A stretch of 64,000 nucleotides of DNA from Pseudorasbora parva (Eukaryota > Chordata > Actinopteri > Cypriniformes > Gobionidae), in assembly GCF_024679245.1 (NCBI RefSeq), contig NC_090173.1, positions 53,675,806-53,739,805 of the forward strand. The letters run 5' to 3'. Every line of letters begins with the position of its first letter. Position 1 is the first letter of the stretch. Of this stretch, positions 39,120-50,238 are shown in pieces. The translations under genes were made by a program, and so were the position numbers. Under the pieces are notes generated by a model. That model had not been told where the DNA came from. It did not search any database and saw nothing but the letters and a program-made list of their open reading frames with translations.

Positions 39120-40555
39120 TAGGGCTGGGCGATATGGCCAAAAAAAAAAATCCCCGATTTTTTGCCAAAAAATTCGATTTACGATTTTAATCGATTCCCC
39201 CCCCCCCCCCCCCCCTCCTACTTAAAATCAATCTGCATGACAAAGAAATTGTTAAAAACAAGTTTTAACTTTATTTTGTTTAGGTAAAATATTTGCGGCT
39301 TGCAACACTTTCAGCATGTGAATAACCCAGACCATTCCACAGTATAAATGGGCACCATATTTTTTGCAATATACAGTATACATATCAAAGGTTTATTAAT
39401 TGATATGCAGATCAAATTAACTTTTATTAACAACAGTAATGTGCAAAAAAGTATAGGGAAAATTCAAATGTTATGCTATTTAATAATATACTAATGTTAT
39501 TATTAAATATAGATTACCATTGTTCTTCAATATTCTCACACTGAACTGACAAACAGCTTCAGTTATTATAAAATGAGCTCTTTACTTGCTTTCTGTGTAA
39601 TTTAGTTTTTTCATGAGACTTTGTGACTTCATACTTTTCTCCATATATTAGGGAGTGGAAAGGCTAATAAGTGCTCTTCTCCTGCTGGTTATAGTGGTGG
39701 GCACTGCATATCTTTTTTTTTTAAATAAAAAATGCTTGTTGCCACAAAATGGATTAAACATTTAAAAAAAATAACTAAAATACTATTCCTTTCACAAAAC
39801 CCCTTTAAACTTTTAGTTTTACAAACTATCACATTAAAAATAGCATATTTCAGATATTTAGAGCTTTGAAGTGCTGGAAATAAGTGCAGACAGTACGTGT
39901 ACAAATAAGTGTAGCCTACGAAACCATTGGAAAGTGCTTGAATTTCAATCTCAAAAGGTTGTACGAATCCTAAGATAAATAATGACAAAAACATTAAATC
40001 CATGTGGTTTTACTACAGTAAATCATGGTGAATGTTGGTGATTTGTGATAGAAACCCCTGACCTTCGCTCATGTTGTCTCCACGTCAGCTCTGTCTGATC
40101 TGATATCTGTGGTTCATAAGAGATCATTCTGCGCCGAACGCTTCCACTAGATCACAGTAGCGCTGTTATTAATTCTGTGGTGAATTTAAACGCTCTCTCT
40201 CTGGATCTCCAGCGCAGTGTATCGTGTCTGTCACGAGATCGGCCCGTGTATGAGCTTGCGCTGCATTCGTTGTCCGCGAAGCTCAAATGAGCGCAGATCC
40301 GTTCAGACTTCAAACACACTTTGCAGCGTTAATAGTTCTGTGAAAAACTGAACCAATGACACTGTATGTTGTTGTCCTTGTTGTTTGTGTATCTCTGTGG
40401 CACTGGCAAATGCGCGGGGGAGGGCTCAGCCATTACGGGAGCCCAGAGGGAGCGTCGGCGGATTTTAAAGAAAAAAAACGATTTTCATTCACAAAAATCG
40501 ACATGAAACTACAAACTCGAATTAATCCATAAAATCGATTTATCGCCCAGCCCTA
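39120..40555. mobile_element. hAT non-autonomous element in DIRS gag
   Basis: TAGGGCTGGGCGAT (39120) and ATCGCCCAGCCCTA (ending 40555, with TT before the CG block) are inverted termini of hAT type. The flanks CTTTGCGG (39112-39119) and TTTTGCGG (40556-40563) agree in 7 of 8 bases. Removing the element rejoins the DIRS frame (SFFAEGVPACVPHG). A poly-C run of 19 lies at 39197-39215. No transposase. Confidence 0.85.
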
Positions 40556-40612
40556 TTTTGCGGAGGGCGTCCCTGCTTGCGTTCCTCACGGCACGGGTCC
40601 CTCTGCTAGTTC
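40556..40612 (+). pseudogene. DIRS-type gag fragment, right part
   Basis: Read in register with the left part it gives EGVPACVPHGTGPSAS, which fits the segment that follows LRSRxxFF in DIRS-like gag proteins. The frame then ends. Confidence 0.55.
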
Positions 40613-42276
40613 CTACATTATTTTTCTATACTTTGACTCACTGGAGTCTCTAAACTGCAATATGCTCTTTAACTTCAGCACTGAGAAAATAATTTAACAC
40701 TGAGAAATTTGCTGCGTACTTGTTAACATCAGGTGTTCATCACTAATGTAGTCAGTAGACTCATATAAACATCAGCAGTGTACTTTAGTGTTTAAATAAC
40801 CCAGCAAGCACTTTTGCATTTAAAAGACGTCTAACAGCCGTCCAAACACAAACCTGATTTCCTTTATTTTTCACAAGGGACCTTTCACTTAAAAAACCTT
40901 CATTAACTGTTTTTGAATTTTGTCTCAAATCCTTACAGTTACTGAGTCCTTATAGGCTTGACCTGTGTCTTAAATCCCCACCTATACCCTTAAATAGGAC
41001 ACTATTAAAGGGGACAGCCATTTATAGTGGTGTCCAAAACCATAGTGGACGTTATCAAATGCACTCGTTCAATCCCATAATGCACTGCAATAACAAGTGT
41101 AGAGCCGATGTACACTTAATGGCTAAATAATGCCCATAATGCACTGCGAGGGTCATGTGCTGAATTAATTCTCGCTTCTGACCTGAAGGTGGCGCCCGCA
41201 GCTGAATCATTCATCCATTCATTTTACATACAGCTGGTCCAATATGGATACAGCATAATTTCATACAGGTATAAATCCTTTACACATGATAGTTTCCATG
41301 ACAGAGTTGCAGACACAGCTTTGGTTTCTCTTATAAAAGTGTATAATTTCCATCCTCAATCTTTTCATATTATATTGCATCATCAGTGTGTGTATCTGGA
41401 TCAGTTTAGATCTTCACTTCTATTGTTTTATCTTCTGGTAAGCTTTTGAATTTCCATCAGAACTGTATAGAATAAACACAGAAAATTAGGGAAACTTTTT
41501 ACGGAAAACAAAAAAAATCATTCTATTTACTTTATAGTAGTTTTGTAGCTTCTGAACTTTATTAGTTTTGTATATTCTGAATAAACATTCACTCAAATCA
41601 CAGATAAAGACATTGACTTTGTAGATTTGTGGAATGTTTTGATCATGACAAAACTGCTTCAAAATGCTCTTCTCCAGGATGTGTGTGCTGTTTTATGATG
41701 TTCAGTGAGATGGAAAGACTTTCTCTTCTCAATTATTCATTGTTCAGTTTGCTGAGAAGCAGAACACATCCCAGAATAGAAAAGTGTGGCAAGTGCCTGT
41801 TACAGGATCTGATCTGCTGTAGCCTCTTAAAGGAAATCACATTGCAGTCTTCTTGACTGACAGTGAATTGAGGGAATCTTGTTAATATGTTAAAACAATA
41901 GAAAACCTCCCATAGTCTTATGTTGAAGGAGACTAGCAAGAAAACCCTAAGCACCCACCGAGAATAATTGGTAACCACACATCAACATCGTGCCACCCAC
42001 ACATAAACTGCAGCGACGACTTGTGCCTGCCAGTTCACTCCTCTTCAGAAAATGAAAAAATGAAGTTATGAGTCTGTAAAGGAAAACTGTCTGAGAGACG
42101 TACTGTGTTTATAAAAAGATTTGTCCAGTACCTTCAATATTATCGTGTTTATTATGAGCTGAACTCGCAATAGTGTTGTATGTTAAGTTTTAAATTTGAG
42201 GCATTTTCATGACCTACAAGTGAAGAATGAGTTTTTTAATTGCTATTAATGTTTATTTGCATTAATTCTGTACGAC
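40613..42276. other. Non-coding stretch, several dispersed modules
   Basis: About 40670-40790 holds a copy of the TTTAACACTGAG...GACTCATATAAACATCAGCAG module, also seen near 21905, 26776 and 38245. The open frame at 41629-41856 has no domain I recognise. No RNA gene is seen. Confidence 0.4.
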
Positions 42277-42692
42277 TGTAAGAGATGGCAACTCTCTGAG
42301 AAGACAGAAAATTACCACCCCCAGCCAAGACAAAATCTTGGATTTGATCACCCAAGTATTGCCATAGTTTACATTTCATTCCTCTCACCTCTCCTCTCCA
42401 TATGTTGAAATGCAGCCAAGATCTATATGGGTTAATGTGAACAAGTACTATACAGTATACAGGTCCTTCTAAAAAAATTAGCATATTGTGATAAAGTTCA
42501 TTGTTTTTTTATAGATTCATTGCACACCAACTGAAATATTTCAGGTCTTTTATTGTGTTAATACTGATGATTTTGGCATACAGCTCATGAAAACCTTGTC
42601 AAAAAATTAGCATATTTCATCCTGCCAATAAAAGAAAAGTGTTTTTAATACAAAAAAAGTCACCCTTCAAATAATTATGTTCAGTTATGCAC

Positions 42693-42967
42693 TCAATACT
42701 TGGTCGGGAATCCTTTTGCAGAAATGACTGCTTCAATGCGGCGTGGCATGGAGTCGATCAGCCTGTGGCACTGCTGAGGTGTTATGGAGGCCCAGGATGC
42801 TTCGATAGCGGCCTTAAGCTCATCCAGAGTGTTGGGTCTTGCGTCTCTCAACTTTCTCTTCACAATATCCCACAGATTCTCTATGGGGTTCAGCTCAGGA
42901 GAGTTGGCAGGCCATTTGAGCACAGTAATACCATGGTCAGTAAACCATTTACCAGTGGTTTTGGCTA
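42693..42967 (-). pseudogene. Tc1/mariner transposase C-terminus
   Basis: The minus frame reads KTTGKWFTDHGITVLKWPAN, SPELNPIENLWDIVKRKLRD (third catalytic acid E in ENLWD) and SMPRRIEAVISAKGFPTKY at the end. The N-terminal two thirds, including the HTH and first two Asp residues, are lost at the junction at 42968. Confidence 0.85.
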
Positions 42968-43345
42968 GGGTTGCCACCCGTCCTGTGAAAAACGGAATCG
43001 TCTCGTATTTTCAGGAAAAATGACGCGTCCCGTATTTTACATAGGTCCACCCGCATTGTGTGAAGACACGTCCTATTCTGCCCCTAATTGGGTCGCTGCC
43101 GTCGTTGGTTTGTTTGATTGGTTTGTTTCAGTTTCACGGGCCGTGAATCACGGCCAATCAGAGTCAGTAGATGGGACCCCGCCTCGCCGGTTCTTTTCAA
43201 TATGGGCAGAATCCATTTGAAACGATGGCGGAGGCAGGTCCAAATACCCTATATCAAATATATATATATGTTGTTAAGTGTTTTATCAAAATCAGAAATG
43301 ATTGTAGATATTATATCATTTACAGTTATTTAGGTGTGAGTTTTT
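42968..43345. mobile_element. hAT-like fragment inside mariner
   Basis: It begins TAGGGTTGCCACCCGTCCTG, a form I know from hAT termini in fish, followed by CCCGTATTTTACATAGG. The matching other end is not clear, so it is a truncated insertion or a replacement of the mariner interior. It contains a CCAATCAGAG box and a short TA run near 43259-43269. Confidence 0.5.
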
Positions 43346-44587
43346 AAAAGCCTCAGGAATCTTTTGCAGGTGTTTAGAGTTAATTGGTTGATTCAGATGA
43401 TTAGGTTAATAGCTCGTTTAGAGAACCTCTTCATGATATGCTAATTTTTTGAGACAGGAATTTTTGGGTTTTCATGAGCTGTATGCCAAAATCATCAGTA
43501 TTAAAACAATAAAAGACCTGAAATATTTCAGTTGGTGTGCAATGAATCTAAAATATATGAAAGTTTAATTTTTATCATTACATTACGGAAAATAATGAAC
43601 TTTACCACAATATGCTAATTTTTTGAGAGGGACCTGTAATACATGTTTGGTATCTCAAATGTCTCAGTGCGACTTGTACAAAGGTCTCATTCCCACAGAA
43701 GTAAAGCAATAGGTAACAAAGGTTTTAAGAGATAATTTGCTTATTGTGGTGGGTCTGTCCTCTGCCTAGTCTTTACCTCCTGTCGTCAATATGGTGTAAA
43801 TTACAGGTCTATAGGACTTGATTAATGCAATTTCCCATTGTGAACTTGGTCTTGGTCTGGTATTTAAGTCAGGTATCCATCTCTTTACTTCAGAGCATTT
43901 GATGTATGTATCGATTATCTTTGAATTGGCATGATACGTTTACCTGACTAATAATAAATTGTTATATTTGATTTATTCTGACTCTGAATTGATTTCTTTT
44001 AGTGCGTTACGATGTATCTTTTGTAACCGCACACACTCGATCTCTGATAGTATGGAGCATGAGGCACATCTGGCTTGATTTAAAATTTCTGACTAACTGT
44101 TCAACTTTATCTAAGTTATGCAGTCGCACTATAAGGGGCCAGATAAAATACTATTCAGACAATACAGCATTATTTTATGCTACTGGCCATAACCGCTGGT
44201 TATGAGTTATGTTATATTTATTTATGGTTTAATGTGACTGTAGGGGGCTACTTTTTTAACAATTGCAAGCATGGGCGGCATTGTTAAATTGCTTTAGCCA
44301 TAACCTCTGGTTGATGATCAGACTGGCGAGTTTGTGATCGTGGGCCCGCAATAACCCTGTGCAACTCTGAGAACCGATTTAATGTTTTCCATAAAAGTAA
44401 AGAGTTAAATAGAATAATCAAATGTGTAGTTAAATTGTTTTACAAATGACCTAATAACCAATCGGCATTCTAACCTAAATTCGAGGTCAGGATAAAATTA
44501 TATTACTTTCCCCGATTGAAAATACTGAAAGTAATCTTCACCTGCTGATAGTAAGCCGTCACTGGGACGATTGGGCAGGCCTTTCTA

Positions 44588-45649
44588 TTAATTTAGTTCT
44601 TTTGGCATACAATTGTTCAGAATTTGTTTCATTTCATAAATATTAATGCCACCAAAACCTGATGTGATCCACAAAAATTAATACGAGTCTATTTATTGAA
44701 AGGAATCAGTGTAAGGCTATTGGTGAAAAGTGAGTAAAACTCTGAAGCACATCCCCAGTGTGTGTTTTTGTCTGATCTGGCGTCTCATTTCACTTCTGTT
44801 TACTCACTGGCGTCCGGCAGTACTGCATGCTGAAACTCAATACTAGAGCTCACAATCTCAGACCACACTGACCCTGGATCAGCTCTTCTCCTGAACGCAC
44901 AGGCTCTAAGACCGGGAAAACCACCCCACTGGGAGATGTTTGAGCTTCAGATCCAGATGTATAAACCAGCGTCAGAGTTTATGAGCTGCTTTTGTATCTG
45001 AACTGTTGTGGGCCGAGAGCGAGAAGCTCTGGCCACCCGAGGGCTCTATTCCTCCCACACACAGACAGCTCAACATGACACCCGGTAAACTCACAAACAC
45101 ATGCAGAACGAGTCCTCGGCACATTTAACAGCCTTTATGTAGACTCTTCAGATGTGGGAAATACCAGAAAACAAATGAACATTATTCTCACACTTGCTGT
45201 TTATGAACAATTAACATTCTGTATTTAATCAGCATCATGTTGCTCTAAACTGAAGCATATTGTACCTCTACAGTTTCTGAACTCCCATGATGTGCCAGGT
45301 GAGATCAGATACCCATACATACTTACTGCTTATTTATAAAAATATTAAAGTGAAAAACAATTCTATAGCTATAATTATCTTTAGGCAAATCGGAAAGTGA
45401 GTGCAGTATTTTCCGCGGCTCTCTCTGTTTTTCACAGATCTGCGGTGAGGAGGACAGGAGGCGTAGGAGGTGCTTTAGCTTTAGCGCTGCATATCACATC
45501 TCTGCCTTTGACAGGATGACTCCAGATGATACTTTGCCTGCCAGTTTTATGTGCCATAAATTCAGAATGCCTTCAAAATTACAGTACAATTCCTGAATTT
45601 GAACTGAGGTAGAAAATATAATGCAGAATTATAATTTCAATGTAAAGCA
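44588..45649. other. Unique-looking stretch
   Basis: Relatively G+C-balanced sequence from about 44740 to 45110 without a known repeat. ATGACACCCG|GTAAAC at 45075-45086 could be a start codon with donor but is too short to call. No other feature. Confidence 0.35.
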
Positions 45650-45667
45650 GAAAACTGAGACTACTAT

Positions 45668-46249
45668 CTTCTTCTTCTTTCGGCTGTTCCCTTCAGGGGT
45701 CGCGACAGCGAATCATCTGCCTCCATCTATTTCTATCCTCTGTATCCTCTTCTCTCAGACCGACTACCTTCATGTCCTCCTTCATTACATCCATAAACCT
45801 CCTCTTTGGTCTTCCTCTTGACCTCCTGTCTGGCAGCTCTAACCTCAGCATCCTTTTACCGATATATTCACTCTCCCTCCACTGAACATGTCCAAACCAT
45901 CTCAACCTGGCCTCTCTAACTTTGTCTCCAAAACATCTCACATGTGCTGTCCCTCAGATGTACTCATTCCTGATCCTATCCATCCTCGTCACTCCCAAAG
46001 AGAACCTCAACATCTTCAGCTCTGCTACCTCTAGCTCTTCCTCCTGTCTTTTCCTCAGTCAGTGCAACTGTCTCCAAACCATACAACATCGCTGGTCCCA
46101 CTACTGTCCTGTACACCTTTCCTTTCATTCTTGCTGGTACTCTTTTATCACACAACATACCTGACACTTTTTTCCACCCATTCCAACCTGCCTGCACACG
46201 CTTCTTCGCCTCTTTTCCACACTCCCCATTGCTCTGGACTGTTGACCCT
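45668..46249 (-). mobile_element. RTE-type LINE, 5'-truncated, 18-bp duplication
   Basis: Flanked by perfect copies of GAAAACTGAGACTACTAT (45650-45667 and 46250-46267). The minus strand encodes the RTE C-terminus: RVPARMKGKVYRTVVGPAML and LYGLETVALT (near 46140), then RLRWFGHVQWRE, GRPKRRFMDVMKEDMKVVG and NRWRQMIRCRDP. A GAAGAAGAAG-type tail lies at the left end. The two coding blocks are in different frames, so it is dead. Confidence 0.9.
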
Positions 46250-46268
46250 GAAAACTGAGACTACTATA

Positions 46269-46420
46269 CACTGTAAAAAAAAGAAATTCAGGCCCCAATT
46301 GAAAATGTTCTAAATCTAAATTTTTCAGTTGGCCAAATTTATTTTCTGTGAATCAAATTGCATCAATTCACAGAACTGAAAAATCTAGATGTGATCAGTC
46401 AAATTCTTATTTTTACTGTG
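46269..46420. mobile_element. TA-flanked MITE
   Basis: CACTGTAAAAAAAAGAAATT (46269) and AATTCTTATTTTTACTGTG (ending 46420) are inverted termini with TA on each side (46267-46268, 46421-46422). The 152-bp interior is itself partly palindromic (TTCTGTGAATCAAATTGC and its complement). Typical of a Tc1/mariner-mobilised miniature element. Confidence 0.8.
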
Positions 46421-46422
46421 TA

Positions 46423-47092
46423 CGAATAGTTTTAATGGATACATTTTTGGTATGAATTAATCATAAACATGTTATCATAAAACATTTTGTATTCCTACAT
46501 TAACAATGTAACCTTAGAGTTAGTGTTTTAAACATTTTCATATTTATTTCAAAATATTTAACTAAAGGCAGTGACAATTTAAACAATATATATATATTAT
46601 ATGTGAGCTGATGTTCAGCTGCTCTTCTTTTATTTTCGGCTCATTAATCCTCAAGCTTGAACACACAGGTTGGTCACAGACACAGACTCCATTATGATCT
46701 GTTAGTTTTGGTTTTCATTGACTTTCAGTTTGTTTTCATTTGTCACATTCCCAGCACTCGTATCTCTACCGGTATTATTAGTTCATCAGCTGTGTTCACC
46801 CCATCACCATCTGTACTTATGTCACTCTATTTCAGTTTCTTATTTTCCGGCGTATTGTTTCAAGTTATGTGTGTGTACCCTGCCGCCCCTTGAGATTTGT
46901 ACCTGGTTGGATTATTTTATTAAACCGTGTGTTGGAACTTTATTCTTCTGTCTGTCTACACACACTCATTACAGACACGTAGGTGTAGCTTTACTTTCCC
47001 CAAGCTGATTCCTCACTAAAACCCCTCCACAGTCATCATGTTTTCAGGCCATTTCAAGTTTTCATTTCATCTTAAAGAGGTGATATCTAAGT
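46423..47092. other. Non-coding stretch
   Basis: A+T-rich to about 46640. From 46650 to 47000 a C/T-rich part with TTGGATTATTTTATTAAACC resembles the tail of a fish retroelement, but the class is unclear. No gene. Confidence 0.35.
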
Positions 47093-47236
47093 CAAGTCAA
47101 GTCAACTTTATGTATATAGCACTTTTACAATGCCGATTTCAAAGCAGTGTTAAACTGGAAAATGTTGCAACAAAATTGGATTCGTCTGTACAGTCGCTCT
47201 GGAGAAAACGGTGATGTTATCAGCTTATTTTCAGCT
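47093..47236 (-). mobile_element. L2/CR1-like LINE 3' end fragment
   Basis: AAGTCAAGTCAAGTCAACTT, a variant tail repeat, then TGTATATAGCACTTTTACAA and TGTACAGTCGCTCTGGAGAA match, in reverse, the 3' end of the LINE at 22192-23390. Only about 140 bp remain. Confidence 0.75.
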
Positions 47237-49052
47237 CAAGTGGCAGAGTTATTTATTTTTGTATTATTTTTTTCCATTAACGCAATGAAAGAGGGGAGAT
47301 TTATCGCACTAACCAATCATAACCAAGAATATCAAATCATTGGGAAATGACTTTACCCTACACTAAACTCACTGCATGCTTAGGGGGTCTGTTAAAGTCA
47401 ATGGGCTCAGGGGAGGCAAGAGAGACGTGGCGTCCTGCTGCAACTTTACCTGTGGGTGCTACTTTTGGACACTGTTGTTTAGAAAAACAAGCAATTTATA
47501 CATTTTTAACATCACATTTTGTGATATTTGCGTTGTTTTATTTTTGTATTATCGATTTTCTCGTCCTATTCTATTTTTTAAGGAGGCACTGCCTCCCTTG
47601 ATAATTAAACTCAGTCCAGAGTTTAGTCCAAGCTGCTCCAACACACAGTAATTTGCCTGTAATTTTCAACACTACGATAAACTCTTCAGGACAGTGAGTC
47701 CAGGATCATGAATGATTTATATGACTAAAATCATAGTTATGCTGTGTCAGCCTTGGACCGCTCAGCTTCAGCATGAAGATTATGAAAGAAAATGATTTCT
47801 TTGAAAAGAAACAGTCTGAAACAACTGAATGACTCTCAGCTGTAGTTTAGACATAACACTTCATGGCCTTTGAGGGGCGGCATTGTGGCATAAATCAAGT
47901 GTCATCTGTTGCATTTCATCAGCATTTTCAACATATACTGAAAGGAGAGATAGATAATACATAAGTAAATAAAATAAAAATAAAAACCTTAATGCACAGG
48001 TGATGTCGAGATGGCTTGGGATAGAAATAAATATTCTTGGTGCAGTGTGTGTTTTTCAGTGTGGTTTGTACAATTCAGCTATCTGTAAATCTATATATAC
48101 TCAAGTATTATATTGCATATGATGTTAAAATACAAATACAGACATTTTATACTAAATTTATATTCTTTAAAGTTCCCGCACTTCTGGCTAACTCTGAAAT
48201 ATAATTTATGGAAAAGCCATGAACATTTCTACAGTAAATAAATGTGTTTTCTAGTTATTCTGATCTGGAAAATGTTGAAATGATTACACAAAAGCGAGAA
48301 TTTTTTTAAACTTTAGTTTATAACTTTATTGGGAACTTGATCATAGATTTAATAGCAATGGTTCATCAGGTTTGTGTGACATACAGAGTGAGAAATTATC
48401 ACTGTATGCCACTAATACTGTACACTAAATACTGTCATGTATAAAAAGACTGTTTGTATGTAAATTCATTGTTCAGAAGGTGCCGTGAGTGTTTAATGTA
48501 TCTTCGCATGTCTTGACAGCAGCAGAATAAATGTCAGCTGAGAGGAAGTGAAGGTCAGATGTGAGACGAGCTGCTGAGATGACAGTCTGCTGTCCTGGGA
48601 CACGTTTGACGTGCAGCTGCAGCATTTCAACCCCCTGACTATGCAGCTCACGCATGAGACTTTTGTCCCTCGGCATCCCTCTCTTTCTCTCTGTTCTGGT
48701 GATTTTCACTCTCTTTTTGACTGTGATTGACAGGAAGACAGTCGGCATGCTGAATGGGCATGTAGCGTGTCATTTGTGCGACTGCTGGCTGATTTGCAGT
48801 AATGCGGGCACAGTTGATGGCAGTCACTGAAGAGAGAGACATTAAAGGGCCGCAGCGTCTCTATCAGCGGTCCAGCTGTCAGACTTCAGTGCATCCTCAT
48901 ATGTAGGCTATTGCTTCATGAAAGGAAAGGGGAAGAATAGTTCTGACAGGCAAGTTGCGTAAATAAGACATTTTATTTTCATAACTTGTCTGCAAGAACT
49001 ATTCTTCCTCTTTCATTTCATAAAGCAATCTTTATATTGTGTCCTTATTATA
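47237..49052. other. Non-coding stretch, no firm feature
   Basis: Open frames at 47347-47651 and 48473-48842 have no recognisable domain, overlap in several frames and lack splice signals that would support them. Around 47392-47430 TCAATGGGCTCAGGGGAGGC looks like part of a dispersed repeat. Confidence 0.35.
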
Positions 49053-50236
49053 ACCGATCAGGCATAACATTTTGACCATCCTAATATTGTGTTGGTCCCC
49101 CTTTTGCTGCCAAATCAGCCCTGACCCGTCGAGGCATGGACTCCTCTAGACCCCTGAAGGTGTGCTGTGGTATCTGACACCAATATGTTAGCAGCAGATC
49201 CTTTAATCCTGTAAGTTGTGAGGTGGTGCCTCCATGGAATCGGACTTGTTTGTTCAGCACATCCCACAGATGCTCGAATGGATTGAGATCTGGGGAATTT
49301 GAAGGCCAAGTCAACACCTCAAACTCATTGTTGTGCTCCTCAAAGCATTCCTGAAGCATTTTTGTTTTGTGGCAGGAGCATTATCTGCTGAAAGAGCCAC
49401 AGCCAACAGGGAATACCGTTTCCATGAAAGGCTGCACATGGTCTGCAATGCTTAGGTAGGTGGAGCGTGTCAAAGTAACATCCACATAGATGGCAGGACT
49501 TAAGGTTTCCCAGCAGAACATTGCCCAAAGCATCACACACACGCTTCTTCCCATAGTGCATCCTGGGGCCATGTGTTCCCCAGGGAAGCGACACACACGC
49601 ACCCGGCCATCCACGTGATGAAAAAGAAAACGTGATTCCTCAGACCAGGCCGCCTTCTTCCATTGATCCGTGGTCCAGTTCTGATGCTCACGTGCCACTG
49701 TTGGTGCTTTCGGCGGTGGACAGGGGTCAGCATGGGCACCCTGACTGGTCTGCGGCTATACAGTCCCATACACCACAAACTGCAATGCTCTGTGTATTCT
49801 GACACCTTTCTATCAGAACCAGCATTAACTTGAGCAGTTTGAGCTCCAGTGGCTCGTCTGTTTGATCGGACCACACGGGCCAGCCTTTCTCCCACGTGCA
49901 TCAATGAGCCTCGGCCGCCCATGACCCTGTGGCCGGTTCTCTGCTGTTCCTCTTGGAGCACTTTTGATAGAGACTGACCACTGCAGACCGGGAACAGCCC
50001 ACAAGAGCTGCAGTTTTGGAGATGCTCTGACCCAGTCGTCTAGCCATCACAATCTGGCCCTTGTCAAACTCGCTCAAATCCTTACACTTACCCATTTTTC
50101 TTGCTTCTAACACATCAACTTTGAAGACAAAATGTTCACTTGCTGCCTAATATATCCCACCCACTAACAGGAGCCGTGATGAAGAGATGATCAGCGTTAT
50201 TCACCTCACCTGTCATAATGTTATGCCTGATCAGTG
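49053..50236 (-). mobile_element. Tc1-like transposon, nearly full length (1184 bp)
   Basis: The ends ACCGATCAGGCATAACATTT and AATGTTATGCCTGATCAGTG are inverted and flanked by TA (49051-49052, 50237-50238). One degenerate transposase gene on the minus strand fills the element. Length and layout fit the usual 1.2-1.6 kb of Tc1 transposons, with short inverted ends. Confidence 0.9.
49081..50113 (-). pseudogene. Tc1 transposase pseudogene
   Basis: The N-terminus [20 protein letters not shown], followed by [20 protein letters not shown], is the HTH DNA-binding part. Further on, in other frames, come MHVGERLARVVRSNRRAT, then WSEESRFLFHHVDGRVRVCR with Glu where Tc1 enzymes normally have the first catalytic Asp, and VCVMLWAMFCWETLSPAI. 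The last frame has SPDLNPFEHLWDVLNKQV with the third acid. Bases are lost at the DNAP block near 49345-49365. Several frameshifts; inactive. Confidence 0.85.
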
Positions 50237-50238
50237 TA

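Larger units (their letters stand above)
42470..43636 (-). mobile_element. Tc1/mariner element, about 200-bp inverted ends
   Basis: CAGGTCCTTCTAAAAAAATT (42470) and AATTTTTTGAGAGGGACCTG (ending 43636) are inverted termini flanked by TA (42468-42469, 43637-43638). Matching sequence (TTTCAGGTCTTTTATTGT and its complement) extends about 200 bp inward. The transposase C-terminus is on the minus strand. The rest of the gene is replaced by a foreign segment at 42968-43345. Confidence 0.85.
42277..44587 (+). mobile_element. Diverged solo LTR, interrupted by mariner
   Basis: Read on the plus strand it follows the reverse complement of the 988-bp LTRs. It starts TGTAAGAG...ACTCTCTGAGA (42277), has TCTCAGTGCGACTTGTACAA (about 43664), GATTTATTCTGACTCTGAAT (about 43971), AATAATCAAATGTGTAGTTA (about 44412) and ends GGGACGATTGGGCAGGCC. 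The mariner at 42470-43636 splits it at TA. The block at about 43995-44378 is absent from the young LTRs but similar to the tandem-repeat block at 33060-33520. Confidence 0.7.

Noticed and set aside
45075..45086. Start codon with donor (ATGACACCCG|GTAAAC)
   Set aside because: Only three codons, with no promoter motifs or other support; easily chance.
47347..48842. Open frames of 64-92 codons on both strands
   Set aside because: They overlap each other in different frames, have no known domain and no splice context.
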